This document shows, piece after piece, positions 1-9,241 of a DNA stretch of 11,005 bases. A model generated the notes under the pieces. The model made no database searches, had not been told where the DNA came from, and worked only from the letters and a program-made list of their open reading frames with translations. Source of the DNA: Stephanodiscus triporus. Its lineage: Eukaryota; Bacillariophyta; Thalassiosirophyceae; Thalassiosirales; Thalassiosiraceae. Numbering within the stretch: the stretch's first letter is position 1; each line of letters begins with the position of its first letter. The stretch spans positions 1 through 11,005 of the forward strand of contig JALLAZ010000977.1 of assembly GCA_036939755.1 (NCBI GenBank), read 5' to 3'. The translations under genes and the position numbers were made by a program.

Positions 1-183
1 TCAGCAAGCGATCAATCGAGCGTTCTGGCCAAAAAAAAAATCTAAAACCAGTCTAACGGCGGGGGGCTGAAAGAAGAAAATCCGTCGCCGCTCGGAAATG
101 CCGTCATTAAAAAATCGTCGTCGTCGTCGTCGTCCGGGTCCCCCGCCATCCCGAAGGATGAGACTACCGACGTCGGGGGGGAA

Positions 184-332
184 ATGGCGCCCGCCGAACT
201 GTCCTTCCCGAGGTGCTCCTGCTGCGGGACCGAGTGGTACAAGACGCCGACCTGCCGCGATAACGACGACGAGGGAGCGGGGGCGGACGCTAGCGGGCCG
301 GCGGCCGACGCCGCGAACGGGAGGAGGGAACG

Positions 333-364
<32 letters not shown>

Positions 365-2328
365 CCTCCCACCTCGACCTGCTCCAGATGCCCAGGTGCG
401 AATGCACGTTGACGACGACGAAGACGTCGAAAAGAGGACGACGTCGATCCGACCCATATATTATTATATCCGCGATGTACCCCTCCTCCGTCGTCGACGG
501 CCGTCGTCGTCCCGCCTCGGCCGGGATGATCGGCGTCGGCGACGAAAGCTCGATACCGCGCGATGACGACGACGACGGCGACGACTTCGGCGGCGGCAGG
601 ATGACCGATCCCCTCCTCGATCCGCATCCCCCCTCCTCCTCCTCCTCCTCCCCCCCTACGACTGCGACGACCGCGACGACGACGACCGCGACTGACCATC
701 GACCCCCTACTCCTCGTCCCCTCCCCCTCCTCCTCTTCGACGACTACGACTCGACTTTGTCGTCGTCGTCGTCGTCGAGGATACGTCGTAATTTTCATCG
801 CATGTCGGTGTTATTCGCGATCAACCACGGCTGTTCCGTCTCCGTGCTCGGACTAGCGAACGCCCGCCTCGGCAGCGTCGGCGTCTGGTCCTCCGGGATG
901 TTGTACGCGAGTTACACACTATCGGCGCTGTTCGGTACTACGACTGCGGTGGTTTCGAGGTTGGGATGTCGTCGCGGTCTGATGTTGGGCATGGGCATGG
1001 TCGCGATTTACGTGACGAGCTTCTTCGTAGTCGCGTCGTCGACGACGGGGACGACGACGACGACGACGATCGTTACAGAGGGGGGGGAGGGGGAGGTCGA
1101 AAACGGAGGAGGAGGCGCGCGGTACGTCGTGGCGATGACGGGGGCGATCGCGGGCGGGATCGGGAGCTCGATATTGTGGGTGAGCCAGGGGGCGTACTTC
1201 GCGACAGCGTCTCGACTTTACGCGTCCGCGACGACATCTGCTGCCACCACGACTACGGCGGGTGAAGTGCGACGACGACGGGGAGGACGACGACGACGAC
1301 GACGGGGAGGAGGAGGAGGGGAGGACGGGGATAGAACGTTGGATGCTCCCCCGGCGTCGTCGGAGGACGCGACGAGCGAATTCGGCGCGACGTTCGCGTT
1401 CGTCTTCCTCCTCCTCGAGGTGATGTTGCGCTCGCTGTCCACGTTCCTAATACGTACCGCGGGAATGTCGTGGAGGGTCGTTTTCGGATCGTACGCTCTC
1501 CTGTCCGTGCTGCCCGCGTGCCTCATGACGGGCGTCGCGGATCCGGAACGGTTACGGACGGAGGATGACGACGACAACGACGACTACGACGAAGACGAAG
1601 ACGAAGACGACGAAGACGATGGCGGCGGCGGCGAGGAGGTCGACGATCGTCGTCCGCCGCTGAAGGCCACGGCCGCGTTGGACCTCCTCCGTACCGATCC
1701 GAAGACGAAGTACCTCTCCCCCATATGCGTCCTCTTCGGCATGAGCACGTCGTTCGCGTCGTCGATACTGAACGGGGAGGTGATACAGCGCGTGCTCTCG
1801 GATCCGAACTCCACGTACGTGGGACTGTACACCGCCGTGACGTCACTTGTCGCCGCGGGATCGAGTTTGATATTCGGGTGGATGCAAACCTCGCGGGGGC
1901 GCTTTCGATGCGGGAAGGGCGATGCGCTCACGATCGGCGCATCGTCGTACCTGACGATATCGTTGCTTTTCCTATTCCTGCTCGACTGGGACCGCATGAC
2001 GTTGCTCTTTATATACACGTTGCTCGGCATCGGGAGGGCGACGTACGAGGGCACGCTCCGCGCCGTCTTCGCCGACTTCTTCCCAAACGACAAGGAGGGA
2101 GCGTTCGGGAACGTCATACTCTTCACCGGCACGTCCTGCACCGTCGGTTACGTCCTCAGCGTCACGGGGGCTCTGGAATGCGACAGGGTCGGTAGGTATT
2201 GCCTTGAGTACAGCGATGGATCGATGCACAACATCCTCGTCATGGAATGGGTGAAAATAGTGACAGCGATTGTCGCCATTCCTTCATTTTGGAGGACCGC
2301 GTGGCTGTTTCGTAACGATCGACGATAG
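184..2328 (+). CDS. UNC93-like / major facilitator superfamily 12-helix membrane protein
   Basis: 714 codons from the ATG at 184 (A/G context GAAATGG) to TAG at 2326. The first ~200 residues are hydrophilic and low in complexity (Arg11, Ser, Thr, Asp, Pro runs), with a small Cys cluster (CSCC, residues 12-15). Twelve likely membrane helices follow, near residues 208-228, 238-258, 266-286, 315-342, 401-424, 431-451, 511-532, 546-567, 581-603, 604-624, 641-663 and 684-705. Helix 2 (LYASYTLSALFG) followed by LGCRRGL and the late motif GIGRATYEG...FPNDKEGAFGN resemble UNC93-family MFS proteins, where helix 10 precedes an F-P-x-D-K-E-x-A-F element. The large loops carry inserts: Thr/Gly-rich 288-313, Arg-rich ~350-395 and strongly acidic 460-492, the last in the usual central MFS loop. 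Substrate is unknown; UNC93 proteins act as channel regulators or trafficking chaperones in other eukaryotes. The fold is fairly sure, the exact subfamily less so. The start is uncertain because the frame is open back to base 46. Confidence 0.8.
334..363 (+). repeat. (CGT)10 trinucleotide tract inside the UNC93-like gene
   Basis: Ten uninterrupted CGT triplets follow a CGG and encode Arg11 in the transporter frame. A related (TCG)6 tract sits upstream at 115-132 in the same open frame. Perfect triplet runs of this kind are prone to length change. The encoded arginines lie in the hydrophilic N-terminal tail, away from the membrane helices. Confidence 0.9.
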
Positions 2329-2589
2329 AGACGACAGCATAATAGGACTGTTTAAACGACTGTACATTGACTCATTCAGATTCATTCATCCAAGTACGTT
2401 CATGAGATTGGTTTGAATTATGTAGTTGTTTATTTGTTACCCTTTTAAGTGTGCGACGAAACGTGGCTTCTCTGGCGCTCCAGGTCATTCCCACAAAAGG
2501 CCACCGGGCCAAGCACTGCTGTGAGCTAGGCTTGAGAACTATCACATAGTCCATCCATCCCAAGCGCATCGATACGCTTGTGTTACACT

Positions 2590-5500
2590 TTACGTTTCCG
2601 GCTTGCTCCAGGTGCATAGTGATGCGTCTGGTCTCAACATTTCCGGCATGAACTTCCGTTGTAATGGATTGAACGCAAACTTTGGTTCTCCCGCATTCTT
2701 CTCGCATATTGGAATTCGAGTTCCGTGTTTACGCATCAGTGCTGATTTCGCAACTACTTCATCATATGAGATAGGAGTATCCTCCAGTAGGCTGCCATCT
2801 TTCCTATCAATGAATCGTTGCACATATTGAGCCTGCTTGAAGGTAACTTGCATAGCAGTGCGATCCTTCCCACTCTTGCAAAACACAGTGCTCCCGCCAC
2901 TGAATCTTTGACATGCAGTCGCTGACCTATCTAATACAGAATGTTCCATTTTACCGGCAGATGCCTTGATTGCCTCACTAAGTAATACCAAAGAAGGATG
3001 GACCGGTAGCAGTTGAAGTTGTTGCGGCTGCTCTAACGAGTCAAATACGGGTGCTGGCGCCGACGTCGCGGTAACACCAGGAGCCGTGGGGTTGACCGAG
3101 TGTGCATATGCATTCAACTTGCGATATCCCTCGACGTTCAACACATAGAGGATTTCATCGTCGGCAACGTCCTCATCCCCTTCAGCGTCCTCATCACCAT
3201 CATCTAGGATGCTCCCGCCGCGCTCGGTCTCTCCTGCATCAATAGCATTATCAAGATCACTAACATCTGCACCTCCACTTTGTTTTTGCTTCTCCTTGAT
3301 CTGACTGGTGACACTGCGGCCAGCATTTACTCCCCATTGGCGTATGCTAGCATAGGAAAGGTAAAAAATAAAGCCGAAAAGTTTAGTACGATAATAATAA
3401 TCTGTTTTTCCCGGAAGATAAGGGCGCCGATCACTTACTCAACGCCCATTTGGAACAGTACAGGAAAGAACCGAACAGTCTGACCATTTTTGAGTGGATC
3501 TGGAACACGTGATTGATAGTATGTAGGGTCTAATCCAATTTGGAGATGGTACTGGGTCTTAGAATGAGAGCCCCAGGATGTTTGATAGTTAAGGCAAACC
3601 CATCGAACATATGGCGAGTGCGGTACAGGGATACGATGTTGATCGGGAGGAGGAATAGAATTGGCATCATCTGACACTAACACAACGCTAACCATTCTGA
3701 GCATCGAGATGGCAACGGATGCATCTGAAAGAATGCGTTGATGAGCAGTCTGAGTTTATAACGCTCTAAAGCAAAAATAAGACCAGGCGAGAGCTCACCT
3801 TCAATCATTCCCAACTCCTTGCCAACAGCACTCAAAAGGCCTTCGAATGTAATGAGATATCCATGCCGCGCCCATACTCCCCCGTTGCTCCTCGCTGGAC
3901 CACCATCGCTCAATGATGCCATGTACGACGTAACAGCTATCCCTAAAGCTTGGGAGAAACAATTAGCCCTTCGAACTGCAACATCCCACGTCAGGCTATG
4001 AAGTCGCTGTGCACACTCAACAGCCTTTGCGCGATAGTGAGTAATTGCGGGTAGGTTCGGTGGAACGTGACGGGATGGTCTAATGCCCGATTGCTGCCGC
4101 GCAGTTGTGGCTTGTGATCGGCGCCTAAAATGGTCGCCAACAGCACTCTAGTAGGGGTAAAGAAGTACGAAAAATGTAAATGCCGAAATGTGATGAGGGA
4201 TGCCGATCACATGCCGATGGGTAAAACACAACATGCACGGGGAATTATTCTACTTACGATGAGACTAGTTACGGTATCGTCCAATTCCTTCGCAAACTCC
4301 AATCGTTTGCTCTCCAACTTCATCAATCCTCCTCTGGGTGCCAAATCTTCGGACGCCTTCTTCCCATCCTTATTTTTGCCAGATGAATGTCCACCAAATC
4401 CCTTGGCATGATCAGCGGGAGCACCGTGAGTGACGCTCTGGGTGACACCCACCTGCAACGGGTTTTGACCATCCTGCACAATGTCGAGTGATAAAGATTG
4501 GACGTGCACGTTGAACCCTATACCCGCGAGAAGTGCATCGCCACGACTGTGCGATGGCCTGAAAGGCCGCGGGGCGTGTCGTTTGAACAGCGGAACGCCA
4601 GCCTCATCTTCGGCGATTATCTGAGCAGAAATGCCCGACAGTACCGATTGGGTATACTTTTCGTAACGTTCCCCAAAGACCTTGGCATCGTGATCTCGAA
4701 CAACGTTGGATTGATGCGCTAAGAATCGCGGCGTGATGAAGCTGCCCATCGTCGCTAGTTGTTTTCGTCTCATCGCCCCCGCATTGGGTGGACCGGCGAC
4801 CAATAGAGCGTTTGGCGCTGGGGGGTCGCAATCGATGTATGGTGCCAGTCCCGATTCTTCCACTAGGGCATCAAGTCCCACCACCGACACCAATCCCGAC
4901 GATGCGGACACGCCCGATACCGTCGGAGGAGGCGGTGCGCGATCGGGACTGATCGTGACGCGCAGCAGCAGAACGAACGTGCCGATCCGTCGTCCCGTAT
5001 TCTCATCCATCGCGGGTACTAGCACGGGCACATCGTGCGCTCGGACACGATCCAAATATTCTTCCAGATCGACCGAGCCCTCGACGCACGAGTTCGCGCC
5101 AACGGTTGTCGCGATGGTATCCACATTGGCCGTCGCGACCGCCGCCTCCAGGCGTATCGAGCCGACATACCTCCCGTCGGCCCTCGTCCCGGCGACGCCG
5201 GGGAGCAGATCGTCCGCGGCCGCGAGTACCCTGGGACGGAACCGCGCGACGATCGCCCCCCTCGCGCCGGCCACGCAACTCCCGTCGACGTACCCCGCGC
5301 CGGTCGCACCGTCCAGCAACGGACACGGTCCGTCCCCCAGCGTCTCCTCGAATACGCTGTGCGGGGGCTGAAACGAAATACCCGCCCTTACGGACGGGAC
5401 CTCGACCCCCCCACACGTCGCGAGGGCCAGGGTCCATTGATCCCCCCGCGACAAGGGCGACCCCGACAGGACCAACGCCACCAGGCCGACCTCCACGAGC

Positions 5501-6918
5501 ACGGTCCCGTCATGGGGGGGCACGTCGCCATGGTCGTCGACGAGGAGGACCGCCTCCCTCCCGCGGATCCTCGACAGGGCGTCGGCGGCGCGATCGCGCG
5601 AGCGCGACGCTGCGAGCGCGAAGAGGCGAGAGCACGCCGTCGCGAGCGGCAGAACGAGGGTCGACTCGACCGAGCGCTCGTTCGCGAGGAGGGGAGGCCG
5701 TCCTCGTCGTCGCCGATCGCCGAAGGCGTATCCGCGGTCCAACGGTAGCTGGAACATGGTCCGCGTCGCGGCGGTCGTCGCGATCGGATCGGCAAGGGTC
5801 CAGCCGTAGGTGCACGGCGGCGCGAACTTGACGCGTGGGGTCGTCGTCACGAGCAACGACGCCGCCCCCTCCCGCGAGGGGGAGGACGATGCGATCTCGG
5901 CGAGCATCCCCCGGACGAAAGGCACGACGAGCGTCGTCGTCGATCGCGTCGCGACGATCGAGTCGTACGACAGCGTGCTCTCGCCGACGCAGTACTCCCG
6001 ATTCGCCACGGCCTTCAGGAGGGTGGCGCCGGAGCGCAGGTACAACCGCAGGGTCAGACGAACGCCCCCGTTGCTCTCGAGGAAGCCGAGGTCTGGCAGA
6101 CACAGGGGCATCGAGAAGAGTATCCCCGCGCCTACGCCTTCGCCCACCCCGTCGGACGACGACAACGACGACGACGGTATCTCCGCCCACTCCGTCCGTG
6201 ACAGGCAGACGTCCGCGACCTCCCCCGCCGCCGTTGTCGTCGTCGCGCACCCGATCGCCTCGGCCATCCTACCGTTCGTCAACGCGCCGTTGTCCGACGC
6301 GAGGTAATGCAACGACGCGCAGGCCTGGTCGGGATTCTTCCCCCCGTCCGCGCGCATGGCGATGGTCGTCACGGACTGCTCGATGGAACGCTGCGCCTTC
6401 CTCAGTCCCGACCGCAGCAGCGACGACGCGCCCGAAACCGACGACGACGCCAACCCCCTCCTCCCACCGCCAGCCGCGACGACGGCCGTTGGTCCCGACG
6501 ACCCCGACCCGCCCGATGATCCGGCGGCCCACCTGAGCGCGCCCTCCGCGCTCGCGTCGGCCAGACACGAACCGTCGGCGACGACGATCAGGTAGGTCGC
6601 GTCGACCCTCCACCCGCCGCCGTCGTCGCCGCCGCCGTCATCGTCGTCGCGAGAAGAGAGCCACGGATCCCAATTCGACGCGAGGGTCGAGTCCGCCCTC
6701 GGATCGTGCGGGACGTGGCGGTGGGTGGGCGTGGGGCGCCGTCGTCTCGACGACGGCAGATGCCTCGCGGGAGAACGACAACGACGACGAGGGCGACGTG
6801 GGAAGGTGCTGCCGGAGTTGTGGATGGGGTGTCGGAGTTGTGGATGGGATGTCAGGGGTGTCGGAGTTGTGGAGGGGTGTCGGAGTTGTGGGAGGGATGA
6901 TGTGGGAGACGCCCTCAC
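2590..6918 (-). CDS. INPP4-like inositol polyphosphate 4-phosphatase (four exons)
   Basis: Exons on the minus strand: 6918-4258, 4147-3799, 3724-3439 and 3346-2590 (TAA at 2592-2590). They join in frame to about 1,350 codons. The final exon has the CX5R signature CKSGKDRTAM (Cys codon 2880-2878, about residue 1255 counted from 6918) and a C-terminal block FAFNPLQRKFMPEMLRP. Exon joins restore ELGMIE/DASVAI and FPVLFQMGV/DIRQWGVN, and both resemble INPP4 proteins, which remove the 4-phosphate of PI(3,4)P2 at membranes. Exon 1 (887 codons) holds several hydrophobic, beta-like stretches, possibly C2-like, that I could not place. An Asp/Glu-rich loop lies in exon 4 between DIRQWGVN and the active site. 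The 5' end is unresolved: the codon at 6918 is GTG, the frame is open only to about 6939, and the first in-frame ATG is at 6357, inside protein-like sequence. An upstream exon is likely. The animal enzymes are shorter (roughly 900-1,000 residues). Confidence 0.75.
3347..3438 (-). other. Intron 3 of the INPP4-like gene (92 bp, phase 2)
   Basis: The donor GTAAGT (complement of 3438-3433) follows GTT GA. The acceptor is TAG at 3349-3347 after TTTTTTACCTTTCCTATGC. Joining gives GAC (Asp) and the run GVDIRQWGVNAGR. Without splicing the frame hits TAA two bases into the intron. Confidence 0.85.
3725..3798 (-). other. Intron 2 of the INPP4-like gene (74 bp, phase 1)
   Basis: The donor GTGAGC (complement of 3798-3793) splits a codon after its first base. 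The acceptor is CAG at 3727-3725, preceded by ATTCTTT. The join produces GAT (Asp) and the continuous stretch ELGMIEDASVAI. Reading through instead gives unrelated sequence that soon stops. Confidence 0.85.
4148..4257 (-). other. Intron 1 of the INPP4-like gene (110 bp, phase 0)
   Basis: The donor GTAAGT (complement of 4257-4252) directly follows codons reading TVTSLI. The acceptor is TAG at 4150-4148, preceded by the pyrimidine-rich CTTCTTTACCCCTAC. The next exon opens with AGT GCT GTT GGC (SAVG) in phase 0. Without splicing the frame runs into a stop at 4207. Confidence 0.8.
6813..6896 (+). repeat. ~20-bp G-rich minisatellite at the 5' end of the INPP4-like gene
   Basis: Four tandem copies on the plus strand begin CGGAGTTGTGGATGGGRTGT. 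They start at 6813, 6833, 6862 and 6881, with spacings of 20, 29 and 19 bases. The second copy carries an extra CAGGGGTGT. Spacings that are not multiples of three shift the reading frame from copy to copy. This is one reason the start of the phosphatase frame cannot be fixed here. Confidence 0.85.
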
Positions 6919-6929
6919 ACTCTCTACAC

Positions 6930-7181
6930 AAAAGTGAATTCAGCATATTAAAAGGTTTTGCAACAATGTTGGAGCTTGCTATGTGGAAGCATCGAATTGA
7001 CGAAAATAAGTCAGCTGAGAAATTCTGCAAGGCAGGGGTCAGAAAGGTGACTAAGGTGGATGAATCAGAATCAAGAAGACATTGTCGTGTCACTTGCGGA
7101 GCAGATTCTGTTATTGATCACATCCTGTCATATCTTGTGCCTGCGAAAGAAGATATTCATGCCCCGAAGATTTTATACTAG
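6930..7181 (+). pseudogene. Orphan C-terminal gene fragment, possibly of a diatom LRR-type protein
   Basis: 83 codons and a TAG (7179-7181) with natural amino-acid composition and none of the GAC/CGT triplet runs of the neighbours. The visible core is ILKGFATMLELAMWKHRID, then a Lys-rich linker, then RRHCRVTCGADSVIDHILSYL near the end. From memory, the pattern of a hydrophobic ELALWK-type helix followed by CRxxCGADxxI..VLxxL occurs at the C-terminus of leucine-rich-repeat proteins in centric diatoms; I could not search this. Upstream the frame continues only into the minisatellite and sequence antisense to the phosphatase gene, so no full-length gene fits. I read it as a truncated duplicate. 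A tiny functional gene, or a terminal exon of an unseen transcript, is possible. Confidence 0.45.
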
Positions 7182-7705
7182 ATTGTGACTAACGCAACCT
7201 TTTCACTAGTTTATCGTTGTTATTCATTCTTCTCTGATTCGAACCATCTCAGCGCCAGAACGGTATCATCGGTCTACATTGCGTGGAATAAATTCTCTTG
7301 GTGAACTGCGTTCCGCTGGTAATCCAATGTCAAGTTGTTCGCCTCTTTAATTGGCGCCAAGCCGGCAACAGAAAAGACAATCGGGTGGTTAGGTCGTCGC
7401 CACTGACGATGCCGTCGACGACTCACCTTCTTATTTGAAGCATTTTTGACAAATGGCAACAAAACTGAGCACTGCTAAATCTTGAGGATTTCATCGCCAA
7501 AACCTTCACCAAAAGAGCCCACTCGATGATGGTGCTGCAGTGAGTGTGACCGTTGGGATTCAAGGAATATCACCATGAAGAGCGGCGGCAAAATTCCCTC
7601 GGGGGCGGGAGGGATACTGATCGGTAGAAAGTCGAGTGATCGACGTCAACGCTCACCACGGCCAGTTGCGGCGGCGACGGGGGCAGGGGCAACTTGCAAT
7701 TTGAA
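7182..7705. other. Intergenic stretch with no supported gene
   Basis: About 520 bases of mixed composition between the relic and the 3' end of the methyltransferase-acetyltransferase gene. All six frames are broken by stops. The longest minus-strand frame (7274-7462) starts at TTG and resembles nothing I know. A donor-like GTGAGT lies on the minus strand near 7425 but has no convincing partner exon. It presumably carries the 3' UTR of the gene ending at 7706 and part of the upstream region of the phosphatase gene. Confidence 0.5.
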
Positions 7706-9196
7706 TCATAAGTGTAAAGACTTGCAATAAACATTCATCAGAATAGACCCGGCCCGGAACGTGTCCTCCTTCGCATATGTGACGGACTCGTAGAGTTTGT
7801 TCGCGGCGGTCATACAATCGGGAGTGATGGCCCGCAATTTCACAGTGACGTTCGTCCCAGATCTCGTTTGTCGGTCACGCGCCCACTCTTCGGCCATCAA
7901 AAGCAAGGAAGTCCCAATGCCCTTCCTCCTGTAACGTTTGTCGACAGCCAACCGGTGGATTTCGTACCCGACAACCACGGATGAGGATGGAATCGTCACC
8001 CTCTCGTCGGTATCCCTCTCCTGCCGTGGGCCGATACCGACGCATCCTACCAACCTGAGTCCGTCGGCATCCGTCGCAATGAAAAAATCTCCATCCCTTA
8101 GCCTGAACCGGTCCCGAATCGCGGACCTGCGATCGTCGACGTTGGACTCGTCAAGGCCGAGGTCCAACCTCATGGCCGATCGAACCATCCTTCGTATCGC
8201 CGGGTAATCGTCGTAGAGATGCTCGTAGAGACTTCCGTACAGGTCGCGCACGCGACCGTCCTCCCACGCGGATGCGATCGGGCGTATTCGGAAGGCGGAC
8301 GACGACGACGACACGGAGGAAGGACCCGCCATGACTCGACCCACCGGTCTCCACCACGGACAAATATCCCCCCACCGACCGTCCACTGCCCCTCCTCCGC
8401 CTATGGTCGTCGCATCGAGGCCGGCGGCAATGGAGTAGGAGGAGAATGCGCAAGCGATCGCGTAACAATCGAGATTCAGCGCCAGCGCCGCGTGTTCGTC
8501 GAACGGCTCCTTGGCTCGGAGGAAGCCCGGCGCCCCGCCCGACATGGTCCGACGAACGCTCGCCACGTCCGAAGCCGCCCTTCCCAACGTCGCGAGGCAT
8601 ATGCCCGACGGGGGGAAGCCGCATCGCTCGAGACGCATACGTAATCCTCCCAGATCGCGACCCAGGGGGTGCAACCACGACGATGACGGATCGACGACGT
8701 CGGTCTCCCTCGGCGCGCGACGATGTCTCGAGTTGCCCCGCCGCAACCTGCCAAGGAACTGTCGGCCATAGTCGACGGAGTAGCTCCCCTCGACGGAGAT
8801 CGCCCTCGTTCGTTGACCGCCTCTGCCGCCGCCGCCGCCGCTTTCGTCGTCTACGTCGTTCGACTCTTCGAGGGGGGGGGGGAGGAAGACCGGTTCCAGG
8901 CACGCGAACATGCTTTGCTCGTTCCCGCACAACACGTCGTTCGCGATCGATCGCATGACGGCATCCGCGCCGTCTCGTCCAAGGTAGGCCAGCACTAGCT
9001 CGGACAGCACGAATGTGGGACGGGATCGGTCCAATCCCACGTCTCGGAGCGCGCGGGACAATACCGACTCCGCCCCCGTGTCGGAGCCGTCGGAGCCGGG
9101 AGGGGAAGACGGGCGCAACGACGACATTCGCAAATCAAGGGAGACCAAGAAGTAATCCTCGTCCTCGTCGTCCCGATCGTTCCCCTCGCATCCGTA

Positions 9197-9241
<45 letters not shown>

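Noticed and set aside
42..407. Minus-strand frame of 121 codons with an Asp run and fairly natural C-terminus
   Set aside because: It overlaps the open transporter frame, has no known motif, and its Asp and Arg runs come from the same triplet repeats. A real antisense exon cannot be fully excluded.
1..798. Minus-strand 265-codon open frame opposite the transporter gene
   Set aside because: It is made almost entirely of Arg, Val, Glu and Gly runs read from triplet repeats. The plus strand carries the recognisable membrane protein.
1584..2141. Minus-strand 185-codon frame antisense to the transporter's last helices
   Set aside because: The plus strand here encodes clear membrane helices and the UNC93-like FPNDKEGAF motif; the antisense reading has no family features.
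3435..3922. Two short minus-strand frames (3435-3704 and 3677-3922) as separate small genes
   Set aside because: They are exons 3 and 2 of the phosphatase gene. Proper splice sites with matching phases join them to conserved flanking blocks.
5035..5831. Plus-strand Arg/Pro-rich frames of 237-241 codons opposite phosphatase exon 1
   Set aside because: Compositional shadows of a GC-rich coding strand. The minus-strand frame is longer and is tied to the downstream exons by splice sites.
7274..7462. Minus-strand 62-codon frame in the intergenic stretch
   Set aside because: It starts at TTG, has an in-frame stop just upstream, contains a donor-like GTGAGT, and resembles no protein I know.
8151..8930. 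Minus-strand 259-codon frame overlapping the fusion gene
   Set aside because: Arg/Gly-rich reading in another frame of the same strand; the fusion-gene frame has the conserved methyltransferase and GNAT motifs.
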